From positions 32,686,703 through 32,750,702 of the forward strand of contig CM036771.1 in NCBI GenBank assembly GCA_020796225.1: a stretch of DNA of 64,000 nucleotides. Reading direction: 5' to 3'. Positions 42,262-53,665 of the stretch are shown here, piece by piece; within the stretch, counting starts at the first letter, position 1; the number at the start of each line of letters is the position of its first letter. A program made the translations under genes and the position numbers. This stretch comes from Arion vulgaris. Lineage: Eukaryota; Mollusca; Gastropoda; Stylommatophora; Arionidae. The notes under the pieces are model-generated. The model was not told the origin of the DNA and did no database searches. It was given only the letters and a program-made list of their open reading frames with translations.

Positions 42262-42706
42262 TTTTTATTTATTAACGGGGCATGTGCAGCGTCTGTCCGA
42301 TAGATTAGAGCGCTGTTCCCATGAGGGAGATCCTGGTTCAACCACCGGGAAGGCCAAGGAATTTTGTTTCTCTTGGCAAACCAAGTAGTCCCCCCAAAGA
42401 AAGACTGGTAACCTGGACAGATGACGCTCAACAACCCGGGAGGAAAGTTGTCTAAGGGTAGCTACCCTAAAAGAAAATAGCAAACTGCTGCCTTGCAGGT
42501 CGACTGGGGATAGCCAAAGGCTGACAGAGAGCAAACCCAGTAAACGCTGGCTTAAACCGGACATGTCGCCGAAGGATAAGCACCAGAGCTCCAAATGGCA
42601 CTGAATGATGTGACGTAAAAAAAACAGTTCTTGGCAAAGGCTGTTTATATATCACACAACAAGAATGATCGAAATGACCGAAAAGACCGATCGAAGAAGA
42701 AGTTTC
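42262..42706 (+). mobile_element. SINE-G: tRNA-derived head with G body
   Basis: Head with box-A-like ATAGATTAGAGCGCTG and box B TGGTTCAACC; body with GGGGATAGCCAAAGGC, GCACCAGAGCTCC; tail CGATCGAAGAAGAAG. The same body follows a different head at 609-895. Confidence 0.85.
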
Positions 42707-42865
42707 TGTTGGGCATAAAGAAAATCATAACCTGAACAGTTTCGCGGTAACTGCACTAGCCATGCAGCCATTAAATTGCACAGGCACATGTCCCTCTGTC
42801 CTACACGGCCTAAAAAAGTGGTATTACAGGCAGTCAAGATAGTTATGTTTAAAACGGGACCATAT
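42707..42865 (+). mobile_element. SINE-F body copy
   Basis: GGCATAAAGAAAATCATAAC, CGCGGTAACTGCACTAGCC and AGTGGTATTACAGGCAGTC match 15195 and 60880. Confidence 0.75.
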
Positions 42866-43084
42866 ATGCGCAATGAAACAATCTAACAAGGAAATCTCAG
42901 GGTCAATAAGATAACACTTAAGACCTTACTTCACCCCCACGTTGTGCCACATAAATTATTGATGTTTACATTTTTATATAGGTAACAGTGGCGACCTTCC
43001 TAAAGTATATTTTACCCACTCAAACCTTTAGTGCTGTAATATTTTTGTTATATGTTATTACTAAAATAACACTAGGAATCAGCT
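42866..43084. other. Unassigned DNA
   Basis: No feature recognised before the LINE; a short tract ATTTTTATATAGGTAACAG only. Confidence 0.35.
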
Positions 43085-44466
43085 GGCTCCATAGACTATT
43101 CAACCAAGTCTGGATCACACAAGAAACACCAGAAGATTGGAGGAATGCTACAATTGTTCCCATCTGGAAGAAGAAAGGTAGCAAGAGGGACTGTACAAAG
43201 TATAGAGGCATAGCGCTACTGAGCCACACTGGGAAAATATTCTGCAAAATACTTGAGAAAAGGCTCCGCCACATCATCGAGCCACAGCTTAATGACTCCC
43301 AAATGGGATTCAGGAAGAACAAAAGCTGTACAGACGCAATATTCGCCCTCAGACAGTTAGTAGAAAGGACTATCGAATCCGACAAACATTTACACGTTGC
43401 ATTTGTAGATCAGGAAAAAGCGTTCGACCGCGTAGATAGGCACAAGTTGTGGAAAATACTAACAACCTATGGGGTTAATGAACACCTAATCAACCTTTGC
43501 AAGAACATTTATACTGACAGCCAATGTACGATTAGAACAAATACAGGATTATCAGAAAAGTTTCACGTAGGGTCAGGAGTAAGACAAGGCTGCGTACTAT
43601 CCCGCTGCTATTCATCACGTACATTGACCACATTTGTAAAATAGCTAACACCAGCGAAGGAAACAACCTCGAGAACTCTTAAATGAATTTCTTTTGCAGA
43701 CGATCAGGCAATCATATCAACAACAGAAGAACAGCTACAACAACACATCAACAGACTCCAGTTAGCATGTAACGAATACAACATGAGAATTAACATCGAC
43801 AAAACAGAAGTAATGACATTCGCCAGAGAGGAAAACACTACCAACATCTCCATCGATAATCATCTACTAAATCAAGCAAAAGATTTCACATACCTGGGAG
43901 CATTTTTTCAGCAAATGGAAGAATAACTAATGAAATTCAACACAGATGCAACAAAGCAAACCAAATGATAGGGCAAATGGCGCCAATTTTAAGATGCAAA
44001 CACGTCACCATGAACACAAAAGAGCAATGTTCAACACAATCTTTCTCCCACATTATGTTACCAGTGCCAAACCTGACGCTGACAACAAACGATAGAAGAA
44101 AACTAGTCACAACAGAGATGAAGTGTCTACGCAGAATGATGGGTGTAACAAGAAGAGATCGGTTGAGAAATGAAGACATCAGGAAAAAAGTGGGTACAAC
44201 ATCAGTACTAGACTTCATCAAGAAACAACAAATTAAATGGTTCGGTCACGTAAGCAGATTACCATCAGACAGTGCACCCAAATAGCAATGCTGCTCCGAT
44301 ACAATGGGTACAAAGCAAAAGGCCGGCCACGCAAAAGATGGACCTCAGAGATAACAGAGGCGACGAAAGAGACTATCTACGAAGCGCATACTAGGGCCCG
44401 TTTTAGAAATCTCTTCCTGACCTGACGCTGTGAGGCATACAGGATTCGAGAAAGAAAGAAAGAAAG
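43085..44466 (+). mobile_element. LINE-a, RTE-like non-LTR retrotransposon, 5'-truncated, RT visible
   Basis: The longest LINE here. The first frame (to 43644) carries RT blocks TPEDWRNATIVPIWKKKG, KYRGIALLS, SQMGFRKNKSCTDAIF, VAFVDQEKAFDRVDR (first catalytic Asp) and GVRQGCVLS. After shifts come FADDQAIIS (43690, catalytic DD), NIDKTEVMTFARE, FTYLGAFF, RLRNEDIRKKVGTTSVLDF, KWFGHVSRLPS and GRPRKRWTSEITEAT, with a stop at about 44423 and a GAAAGAAAGAAA tail. The endonuclease half is missing. The three or more shifts make it inactive. Other 3' ends of the family: 14006, 25485, 36318, 40680, 58020 and 58855. Confidence 0.93.
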
Positions 44467-44689
44467 AGACTAAAATAACAGCGATGTTGATTTAGTATAT
44501 ATTAGAAGTGTAGCATTGCAGTACGATAGTCAAGTTTTTCTATAATTTCACATTTGCGTGCTCCACATGCAATTCAGCGCTAGTGAAAATCAAGAATCCG
44601 TGGAATTAATCAGTTCACAATGTATCATAACGACTGTCATTGGCGTATGCACACATTTATTTTTATTGATATAAGTGGAAAGTATCATT

Positions 44690-44845
44690 TGTTCACTTCA
44701 GCTCTTCGGCTCAGTGCCATGGACATCGTAACCCTTCGGTTCAGCTTTTCTGCCAGCCCGCGGAATTGAACCGCACTCACAGGGGGCGTGTCACCAGTCG
44801 TTCAACGCGCTACGAACACGCTGGGCAGGCGGGCTATAATATGTA
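44690..44845 (-). mobile_element. SINE-E (tRNA-derived), incomplete
   Basis: On the minus strand the head has box B GCGGTTCAATTCC and GCCCGCCTGCCCAGCG; the body has AAGGGTTACGATGTCCATGG. Confidence 0.8.
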
Positions 44846-44943
44846 ATATGGATACGCCTTTGTAATCATTCGCCACCATTTTGTGTATTGCTGTAAATTC
44901 TAAACTTTGATTATCATTTTGTTGTTCTTCTGCAAAATTATAT

Positions 44944-45468
44944 TTCTTCTTCTGCGTTCTCACTAGAATGGGATTTCGGATTCTCTAATAAAGGCAGCCG
45001 TCTGCCTCAGATTATCAGCCACGCCATACAGTTTGTCTTGGACGCTAGTGTAAGTGGGCCACCTCTTTCTTCTCAAGTCTGCATACTGGGGGCAGTTCTG
45101 TAGGATATAATTCCAATGATTTCTGCTTCCCCGTTTGTGTCGACCTCGTCCCGCAGTAAGTTTTGACCGCCGTCGTGATGGTAGTTCTGACATTCTTACT
45201 GCGTGGCTAAATCTCCCGAGGCAGATTGGCGACCGTAAAATCCGTTATCCCATTCCTCATTGTGAGAGGTCGTTGCACCATGTTTTGTGCCTTACGGCCT
45301 GCTGCATCCGTTATCTGCAAGCATTTATTTCGGGTTAGCATTCCCTGGCGGACACATGCATCCGATTTCAGTCAAACCTCCTTAGTCGCCTTTTACGATA
45401 TGCATGGCAGGTAACAGTGGTTCTATTCTTTACACCCCAAATTTGTGCCCCGGTAACCACTCGGGTGA
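44944..45468 (-). mobile_element. SINE-B composite: head plus jockey-like LINE tail
   Basis: Perfect 11-bp duplication CAAAATTATAT (44933-44943 and 45469-45479). The minus-strand body encodes MSELPSRRRSKLTAGRGRHK, NYILQNCPQYADLRRKRW and LRQTAAFIRESE. Confidence 0.94.
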
Positions 45469-45553
45469 CAAAATTATATAACAAAAACTTTTTTGCATCA
45501 ACTAAGCTACCTACCAATTAGTTAATGATGAATTTGTAAGGTCGTGATTCCCC

Positions 45554-45842
45554 CCCCGTGTGGTGCCGTGGCCCGCTAGGGAAGCAAAGATTAGTACCAC
45601 TGCAACCTACAAGACATGTCGTAAGAGGCGACTGATGTAGGACCAGGGAAGCTACCCTAGTAACTAAAAAGTGTCACAGAAATGGTATGTGCTAGCCTAC
45701 TTGTAGGTGCATAACTGGCATAACGTAAATAACTCTTAGGCTCAGATCACATACATATCACAAATAGTGGTTAACAAGCGGTTAATATGGAGTAATCTCT
45801 CTCTCTCTCGCGTTCCGCATATGGAGTATTCGATGAAGAAGA
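45554..45842 (+). mobile_element. SINE-A copy with a small internal insert
   Basis: Head CCCGTGTGGTGCCGTGGCCC, GAAGAAGAAG tail; a (CT)n insert near 45800 lengthens it. GGTCGTGA occurs on both sides. Confidence 0.87.
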
Positions 45843-45844
45843 AG

Positions 45845-46440
45845 GTCGGTCGTGAGGTATATAAGACTGCTTGCCAAAAATTACTGTTATCCATCCTGTA
45901 GATTTCTTACAAATGGAACCTTAGTGTGTTCACGAATTTTGGAACGAGCTATAGTAGGGACACCGATGTCAGACATGTATAAGGATAGAGGACAGACAAT
46001 ATGTGACCTCCTGGTCCTCCAGGTTGGAGGTTGGGCAAAAGGCTAATAATCCATTCAGGTCAAAAATATTGTGTTACGTTCACTGAAAAAGAGATACGTT
46101 TGTTGCATCGGGTGAAGAGAGCGAGCTTAATCGGTCAAATGGTTTCATGAAGAAAGCAGGAAATATTGTCGCTAGACATGGGAAACAATTGGTAGAAAGG
46201 TGGCAGAATGGCAGCATTTGAAATCTCATGTGGAAGCCTTATATGTCAAACGGGATACTATCTATATATATTATAGAACACGCTCTTCGGCTCAGATCAG
46301 AAACAAGACTATGAGAGACTGAGAAGTGAACGACGTTCAATGTAAGGGTGAGCCGAAAATGTATGGGACTGTCAGTTCAGAACATCACCTTAGGCCAAAA
46401 TTCGGATGTGTCTGTCCACAGCCAACTCTAGACTCCGTAG
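45845..46440. other. Unassigned DNA
   Basis: No coding motif. GCTCTTCGGCTCAG near 46285 is a SINE-E-like trace. Confidence 0.35.
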
Positions 46441-46449
46441 TTGCTTAAG

Positions 46450-46720
46450 TGCAAACCACACATATCACAAATAGTGATTGACTTGGTTGATATGAATCAA
46501 CAAAGAAGACGGGGGTCTCTGTGGCTACATGGTTAAGCCTTTCCCTACATATCACAAATAGTGATTGACTTGGTTGATATGAATCAACAAAGAACAGGGG
46601 GTCTCTGTGCTACATGGTTAAGCCTTTCCCTACATATCACAAATAGTGATTGACTTGGTTGATATGAATCAACAAAGAAGACGGGGGGTCTCTGTGGCTA
46701 CATGGTTAAGCCTTTCCCTT
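46450..46720. repeat. Triplication of about 87 bp across a SINE junction
   Basis: CATATCACAAATAGTGATTG through GGTTAAGCCTTTCCC occurs three times. The unit joins the 3' end of one SINE (ending AAAGAAGAC) to the first 40 bp of SINE-D. Confidence 0.95.
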
Positions 46721-46940
46721 ACGTTCCGAAGATCGTGGGTTCGAATCCGGACCACGCCGTTCTGTTTACAAATGCATTTTTCCAGAGACTCCTAGGATTA
46801 TTGCCGAAGATGCGGAGTTCGTGATTTGTTCAATACTCTCGGCATGTGGCGTGCCGTTTCTGGGAAGAGGGCTGAGTTATATGGGGTACAACCCGGTGCA
46901 ATGAAGTCAATCCTTCGGCTTTAGAAGAAGAAGGCTTAGC
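46680..46940 (+). mobile_element. SINE-D (tRNA-derived), near full-length
   Basis: GGGGTCTCTGTGGCTACATG, box A TGGTTAAGCC, box B GGGTTCGAATCC, body AGGATTATTGCCGAAG, GTTATATGGGGTACAACCCG, tail AGAAGAAGAAGG. Confidence 0.9.
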
Positions 46941-47754
46941 CCCAGTTGTTTAAAAACTTGGATTCTCCACGAGGAGTGAATTCTTATTTTCATATCTGTT
47001 CCAATAGTCAATGATATAACCGAAAAACTGGCTCTCATGTTGAAAGCGGCGTGCCTCGACATTATAAACCTTTGACAATTTTTTTTAACCATTGCATACG
47101 CGTAGGATGTGAAAATCTTTTTACTTCACATGTTTAATCGCAAGTATGTGAGAATCGGGCGACAAGTTTCTTTTCTCACTTGTGGAATGGTGGTTAAGGA
47201 ATTTATCCACGATCCTTTTCTGTTTGACTGAAAAATCAAATGTTCTATCCACTGAGCTATGCCGCAAAGACGCTTTAATCCCATGAAAGACTAACAGCTT
47301 ACTTTTTACTTTCTCTCTTGTATCAATTTACTAATGGTATATATGTATAAAATAGAATGCTCGAAAGTAAACCTTTGAAATGCTATTCTTATTTAGTTTG
47401 AACTATGCTGTAAATATGGCCGAGTTTTCTATTCAAATGATTACAGTTGATACTTCTTAGTTCTGCTTCATATACGTTTTTTTTTACATCTTGAATATTT
47501 TCAATAGCAATCAGTGGTCAAGGTGAAACTGTACAGAGCTATCTCCATCATAAGATTGGTAGTTTTGACGGTGGATTAAGTTTGCTATGATCCTCTTATT
47601 TTCTTAGCCGTTGTTGTGAAGGGACAGATTAGCACAATACGTGGAACGTGGAAGATTTCGTTTCTTGAATCGGGCATAAAACAGTTGTGGGATCAATCCC
47701 CAACTCAATCTTCTGTTTGAGAGTGATTGATTTGTCAGTATTATTGTCCTTTGG
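46941..47754. other. Unassigned DNA
   Basis: No gene. A tRNA-like trace on the minus strand at 47225-47275 (ATGTTCTATCCACTGAGCTA) may be another SINE head. Confidence 0.4.
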
Positions 47755-47840
47755 TAAATAGACATGCGTGTTCCGATCTCTTTCTTGCTTAGTAAGGTCT
47801 CAGGGACAGTTCACCAACTCCATAGCATCGACGATCGTTC
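47755..47840 (-). mobile_element. SINE-J fragment
   Basis: GTGTTCCGATCTCTTTCTTG and AAGGTCTCAGGGACAG match 41560-41620. Confidence 0.65.
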
Positions 47841-47989
47841 AATATAATTTTTAGGAACATGAAAATTTGCACAAATTGTTATTAACGATGTTTTTTTTTT
47901 GTGTGTACGGGCAACGTATGTGTGTGAAGCTTGGACATTTAACAGGGCAATGGACAAACATATGTATGCTTTTGTATATAAATGTTTGC

Positions 47990-48245
47990 TAGTGCGGTGC
48001 TGGGGCCCGTAGAGGAAGCACAGAATAATACCACTGCGACGTACAAGGCATGTCGTAAGAGGCAACTGATGTAGGACCCAGGGAAGCTACCCTAGTAAAT
48101 AAAAAGCATCACATAAATAGGAGTGTGACCTACTTCTAGGTGCATAATTGGCACCACGTATGATCGCTCTTAGGCTCAGATAACATACAAATCACACAGA
48201 GTGGTTAACAAGAGGTCGATGTGGAGCGTTCGCAGAAGAAGAAGT
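47990..48245 (+). mobile_element. SINE-A copy
   Basis: Head TGCGGTGCTGGGGCCCG, body TACTTCTAGGTGCATAATTG, tail GAAGAAGAAG. Confidence 0.88.
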
Positions 48246-48261
48246 GCATAAATTTGAAAGC

Positions 48262-48361
48262 GATGTACAGAAACCTACAGATCTGAGGTGGTCAGATCGG
48301 ATCAGATCAGATGTGGAGAAAACCGTAGGAAGGCTGCGGTAATACTGAGTAAATTGGCGAT
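48262..48361 (+). mobile_element. Fragment of jockey-like LINE repeat
   Basis: GATGTACAGAAACCTACAGA through AGTAAATTGGCG matches 17275-17380. Confidence 0.7.
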
Positions 48362-48668
48362 ATGAATCATAAATATTGCAGAAGAGGATACAGATCTATC
48401 CAGAATGGTCTCAAAATCAAAGAAAATTGACTTATGATACACATAAAAAAAAGGATTTTGGACATACACAGAGACACGAATGGTTGAAGAAGATTATATG
48501 GAAGGAGGCATCTCATCAAAGAAAAGAGGAAAACCAGAGAGATGAATTTATGATGTAACCGATGATTTGAGCATGCCGGCTGTAGAGGCAGAACATCTGG
48601 CATCAAGAGAGATAAATTCCGAATGACTTTTTTAATTGCACAGTTCTGCTGAGGTCATCATTTGATGA
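48362..48668 (+). mobile_element. LINE-b 3' fragment
   Basis: TATCCAGAATGGTCTCAAAA, FGHTQRHEW-like residues and the TCATCATTTGATGA end match LINE-b. Confidence 0.72.
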
Positions 48669-49470
48669 CAACCAGCGTGCGATGGGAACAACATGCTTAT
48701 ACGCTTTTCGTCAAAGAGATTGAGCAACAACTATGGGTCTATTTTGTTATATCAGTTGAAAATGACGTTAGTTGTAATACAACACTGCCTAGAACTACAC
48801 ACAACAATCCCCCTACCCCTCAGTTCCCTTCACCCCCCTGTTTGCCGAGACATTTAACTAATAGCACATTAGAAATATCAAGTTCAAGGCTGGTGTGTTT
48901 AAAAGTGTCTCATTCTCCAGATACGCCAGTAACAAATAGGTCGAACGATAAAAGTTTCCATGCCGTACGCAGATCAGGTCAGAACAACACACCAGTTCCT
49001 GTCACGTGACTTTCGCGAGGAGACCCGAGACACTTCCTTTGTTTAACTGCGCGCGCCTCTAAGAAAAAGTCCGGGTCTTTTCAAAGCTGAGGAAAGTTTT
49101 ATCCAGTGTAGTAGTAAACTTATTTCACAATCACTTTCTGTGTATGGAGATTATGACTAAACGTATGTATCTATTGTTTTATCATCGTTTATACATCTAC
49201 CCTATCATATTATCACATCAGTACAACTACATATATGAAGATTGCCTGTTATCAAACATTGTCCGTAACTAACTGCAGTTACTATTTCTACTGTATCGTG
49301 TGTGTACTCAAATTTCATTTAGTAGTGTAGAGCAGATTACTCGACGTTGTTTTTATGGTGTTTTTCCCAAGTATTGTTACAATACTTCTAGCGGTTTCTT
49401 TTGTTTTATGTATTTATAATACGTAAATGTTTACTTTTAGTCTATGTTATTTAATGTCTGTTCTGTTATA
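48669..49470. other. Unassigned DNA with a CpG-containing, E-box patch
   Basis: At 49000-49065 the sequence has TCACGTGACTTTCGCGAGG and GCGCGCGCC, unusual in this AT-rich window; CACGTG is an E-box. It could be a remnant promoter, but no exon follows. Confidence 0.3.
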
Positions 49471-49475
49471 TCTTG

Positions 49476-49745
49476 TACCGCCCGTGTGGTGCCGGGACCC
49501 GCAAGGGTAGCAAAGAATAGTACTACTTGCTACAACAAGGAATTGAAACAAGGCATGTTCATATCGTTAGAGTCGACTACGGTAGGACCCCAAAGAAGAT
49601 ACACTAGTAAACAAAAAGCGATGTAGAAATCGGATGTGCTGGCCTACTTTTAGGCACACAACTGACACAACGTACAATCCGCACGTAGTCTTAGGCTCAT
49701 ATCACATACAGATCACACAGAGTGGTTAACAAGTGGTCGATAGGG
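49476..49745 (+). mobile_element. SINE-A copy
   Basis: Head CCGCCCGTGTGGTGCCGGG with the body to AACAAGTGGTCGATAGGG; lacks the GAA tail. Confidence 0.85.
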
Positions 49746-50214
49746 TGTGCATTTTTAATGTATAGTCTAAGTATGTTTTTCATTGGAGTGTTACTATGAA
49801 AGTAGTATTTTTTTTTCTAGTTAAATGTTGAAACGTCTTTAGTATAGTATCATGACTGAGTATGTTTGTTTGTCAATCAACTGTCACTGTATCAACTGAA
49901 CTGTCATGTATACGTTTTAGTATAAATACTTTTTGGTTTTCTGATGTACTGTGTTTTGTGGGGTTTTTTTCCTGATGTATATTTGTATTCTACTTCTGGT
50001 TTTTAAATTATTTGTTCCCTTTCTATGATAGAGATTCCGAAAGTCTGTTTGGGTGGCAAAGTTCTGCTTATTACGAACTTTTGAATGACAATGGGTTTTC
50101 TGCTGTAAATTCTTGTAATAACGTTTTCCACTGTTACTGTTTTGTAGTGACTTTTTCTGGTGTGTATTTTTCCGATTTGTATATCTATTTTGTTTTTTCT
50201 GTGTATATATCTTG
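49746..50214. other. Unassigned T-rich DNA
   Basis: No motif. Open frames on both strands reflect low complexity. Confidence 0.4.
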
Positions 50215-50225
50215 AATCTTTGTTG

Positions 50226-50747
50226 CGCCCGAGTGGTTACCGAGGCCCAAATTTGGGGTGTAAAGAATAGAACCACTGTTACCTGCCTCGCATGTCGTAA
50301 GAGGCGTCTAAGGAGGTTTGGCTGAAATCGGATGCATGTGTCCGCTAGGGGAATGCTAACCCGAAACAAATGCTTGCAGAAAACGGATGCGCCAGGCCGT
50401 AAGGCGCATAACATGGTGCAACGAACCCTCACAATGAGGAATGGGATAACGGATTCTATGGTCGCCAACCTGCCTCAAAGATTTATCCTCGCAGTAGAAA
50501 TGTCAGACTTACCATCACGAGGGTGGCTAAAACTTACTTCGGGAAGAAGTCGGCACAAACGGGGAAGCAGAAACCATAGGAATTATATCCTACAGAGCTG
50601 CCCCCAGTATGCAGACATGAGAAGAAAGAGGTGGCCCACTTACACTAGCGTCCAAGACAAACTGTATGGTGTGGCTGATAATTTGAGGCAGACGTCAGCC
50701 TTTATTAGAGAATCCGAAATCCCAATCTAGTGAGAATTCAGAAGAAG
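50226..50747 (+). mobile_element. SINE-B composite: head plus jockey-like LINE tail, 522 bp
   Basis: Perfect 11-bp duplication AATCTTTGTTG (50215-50225 and 50748-50758). The head is CGCCCGAGTGGTTACC; the body holds a 132-codon frame (50332-50730) with KRGSRNHRNYILQSCPQYAD, MRRKRWPTYTSVQDKLYG and FIRESE. Tail GAAGAAG. Confidence 0.95.
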
Positions 50748-50819
50748 AATCTTTGTTGTGTTTGTCTGGTGGCTTATTTGGTATCGTGTGTTGAATATTT
50801 GTTGGCGTTAGTTTCTGAT

Positions 50820-51022
50820 TCTTCTATCTGCCGAGAACTGCGTTAGCGTAGTGACTAATGTAATTGCATAGGCGTAAGGTCGCATGATAAATATCCACAG
50901 TGGAAGTGAAAGTTATACCAACCCTCACTTGGGTAACACCGGGAAGTAAATCAGATCGACATGATTTTGTTCCGTGGCCCCCGGCAACATATGTCATCCG
51001 AGGCCATAGCTAATCATAACAC
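50820..51022 (+). mobile_element. SINE-I copy, diverged
   Basis: GCCGAGAACTGCGTTAGCG, GTGACTAATGTAATTGC and CACCGGGAAGTAAATCAGA parallel the SINE-I at 24540-24380 (reverse). Confidence 0.6.
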
Positions 51023-51640
51023 TCATCGTGTGCATGGGCGTCGATAAGTTAACACAAGGGGGGCAATTGCCACCAACCCCTCAGAAAATGCCTTTTTAAT
51101 CAAATGGTTGTATGCGCATCTGTTCTTCTGCATAACCTACAATATTATATTAATCATTTTACCGCACCTTCTCCCCTGAAAAAAGTATGTTGACGCCCAT
51201 GATCGTTAATGAAAAATACGCTCTAACACTATATTTCCTTGTATAGGACATGGTATGAAAATTTGATTATTTATTCTGACTAGTTCTGTTTATAAAGATA
51301 TTGATTTGTTTATCACAAACATCAACAATGAGGTTTACTCCTTGTTGGTATTAGTACAACAGCTGTGCTTGGAATTGTGTCTATATAAGTAAATATCCAC
51401 ATTTATTATATTACAATCCCTAGATCAAAGGTCAGACTGTAAGGGATCTCCCAACATTTTCTGTTTCACATTCCATGATAATGCGTTTTACCAAACTTGT
51501 ACTAGTCCTTCTCTCAAGTATATCGACAATTTTAGTTTTTTTTCCGAGTTAGGTTCAAACTTTCGCACCAGTATGCTTTTCTGTAGAGTGTCATGTCTCT
51601 TTATGTGTCCAATTAATTTAATATGTTTCTTTTTCATCTT
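51023..51640. other. Unassigned DNA
   Basis: Possible LINE-like trace at 51530-51640 (GTCATGTCTCTTTATGTGTCC reads as RHIKRHD on the minus strand). Confidence 0.4.
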
Positions 51641-51795
51641 CTTTCCTTGATTTACTTGAATTATTCCACTATGCTCCTCGTGGAGTACATGGCTTTCAGC
51701 AGTTGTGTTCCACTTTTCTCAGGTCTCTGACCGTTTTCTTTATAGCTTCCCAGGATAGTCTAGCGTCCATCTCCAGGTCTGTTTAGGACTTTCCC
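51641..51795 (-). mobile_element. LINE-f 3' fragment
   Basis: CTCCTCGTGGAGTACATGGC and CCAGGATAGTCTAGCGTCC match 52800-52920 and, reversed, 63800-63950. Confidence 0.7.
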
Positions 51796-51799
51796 CACA

Positions 51800-51900
51800 C
51801 AAAACAACTGAACACACAGACAATTGCAGACACAGAGAACTGAACACAAAGAGAACTGAACACCTGACAATTGCACACCTAGAGAAATGAACACATAAAC
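51800..51900. repeat. Degenerate short tandem repeat
   Basis: ACAGAGAACTGAACACA-type units of about 22 bp, four imperfect copies. Confidence 0.65.
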
Positions 51901-51982
51901 ATATGGTATTCTTATCTGAAATTGAATTTACAAAAGGTAAGCAAGGGATATTAATTATCTTTAATTTTCATAAACCCTTGCC

Positions 51983-52077
<95 letters not shown>
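51983..52077. repeat. (TA)n microsatellite
   Basis: About 46 TA units without interruption. Confidence 0.98.
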
Positions 52078-52079
<2 letters not shown>

Positions 52080-52194
52080 AACACACACACGTTATATATA
52101 GCTAGTCTCCATGCGTAAAGAGAGCTGGTGACTGACTAAACAATGATGTCCGACTTTTCTGTTTTATGTCAATATATTGTTAAATGGCTAGAGA

Positions 52195-52393
52195 TTTTTT
52201 TTCTCGATCCAGAAGCACTTAAGCGTCAAGCTCTTCTGCTTGGTGCCATGGACATCGTAACCCTTCGGTTCGGTGCCATGAACACTGTAAATCTGGATGA
52301 CCTGTGGCTTTTCTGCCAGCTCGCGGAATTGAACCGCACTCACAGGGGACTTGTCACCTGTCAAACACGAACACGATGGGCAGGCGGTCAAAA
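52195..52393 (-). mobile_element. SINE-E (tRNA-derived), most complete copy
   Basis: Left end TTTTTTCTCGATCCAGAAGC (3' end reversed), right end with tRNA-like head (AATTGAACCGCACTCACAGG). Contains a duplicated TTCGGTGCCATG segment. Confidence 0.82.
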
Positions 52394-52473
52394 TGGCTAG
52401 AGATCAAGCCTTATGTAGTCTGTTAGAGAACCAAGATTTGCAAAGAACATTCTACATGATGATGATGATTTTT

Positions 52474-52735
52474 ATCTTCTTCTTCGAACGCTCCATATCG
52501 ACCACTTGTTAAACCACTTTGTGTGATTTTTATGTGATCTGAGCCTAAGAGCGATTGTACGTTGTGTCAATTATGCTCCTACAAGTAGGCCAGCACATCC
52601 GATTTCTGTGATGCCTTTTATTTACTAGGGTAGCTTCCCTAGGTCCTACATCAGTGGGCTCTTACGACATACCTTGTTTGTACCCAGTGGTACTATTCTT
52701 TGCTTCCCTTGCGGGCCCCGGCTCCACGCGGGCGG
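52474..52735 (-). mobile_element. SINE-A copy
   Basis: CTTCTTCTTCGAACGCTCC at left, GGGCCCCGGCTCCACGCGGG at right. One of the best-preserved copies. Confidence 0.9.
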
Positions 52736-52794
52736 ATATTTGTATAACAATGATAATTCATTAATGTATCTATTTATTCTCTGTACAGATTATT

Positions 52795-53665
52795 ATACGT
52801 ATTCCTCTCTGCTCCTCGTTGAGCATGGGGCTTCAACAGTTGTCTACCACTGTTTTTGGTCTCTTGTTTCCCCAGGATAGTCCAGCATCCTTCAGTTCCT
52901 CAAAAAGATATGTTTGTTTAGGACGATCTTTTACCATGCAGGTTCCACTCCAAGTGCTCGTCTAGAAACGCTCATATGTGTCTTCCGCAGAGTTTGTCTA
53001 AAACTATCACCATTTTCTTCTCTTAACCTGTGTCATCATGGACGTGCCCTGTTATTAGTTTTATGAGGACTATCATCACAGCACGTTGTACATGTCCATA
53101 GTTGCTCCGATCTCTGCCTCAAGAAATCCAGTAGTCCAACACGCTAGTTCCATGCTGATTAATTAATCCCCTTGCATATTTGGTATGTCGTTCTTTTCTG
53201 CTGCACCAGTATCGATACCCATCGTGTCCTGCTCTTATCCATATGTCTGTGTTTGCAACTCTGTCATACCATCTCAGTCTATGGAACTCTGTCATACCAT
53301 CTCAGTCTAAAAATACACCAAAGACATCTTTTGGCAAAGATCTGATTCTTACGTTTTCGAGCTACACAGCAACACTTAGTAAAGATGGCAGTAGATGATG
53401 TTCAGGAGAGCAAAGACTTTTCCCACTGCATACGTCAAATTTTTTCCATTCAATAGTATTTCTTGAAGTCATTTAATTCTTTGTTCCTGTGAATCTGTTG
53501 TTACGAGTTTTCCCACTGTTAGTGAAGCATGCCGGTTTTGTGGGTTTCAATATGCTGTTTACATTTTCAAACATATTTCTTCTTTTGTTCCTGTTGAAAG
53601 TAAATTGCTCTTCGGTCATCTTCCTCTTTATTTTACTGTTATGAATACACAGTTTCAATATTCCA
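52795..53665 (-). mobile_element. LINE-f C-terminal part
   Basis: The minus strand encodes LRWYDRVANTDIWIRAGHDG and a 3' region (GGACTATCCTGGGGAAACAA) ending near ACGAGGAGCAGAG. Frames are broken; ENVRIRSLPKDVF-like residues near 53340. Confidence 0.7.

Noticed and set aside
43020..43385. 121-codon minus-strand frame opposite the reverse transcriptase
   Set aside because: It is the antisense shadow of the LINE-a RT frame, which has clear conserved blocks on the plus strand.
50226..50747. Host gene encoding a 132-aa protein
   Set aside because: The sequence recurs at 18208 and 44944 with target duplications, so it is a retroposon carrying LINE coding sequence.
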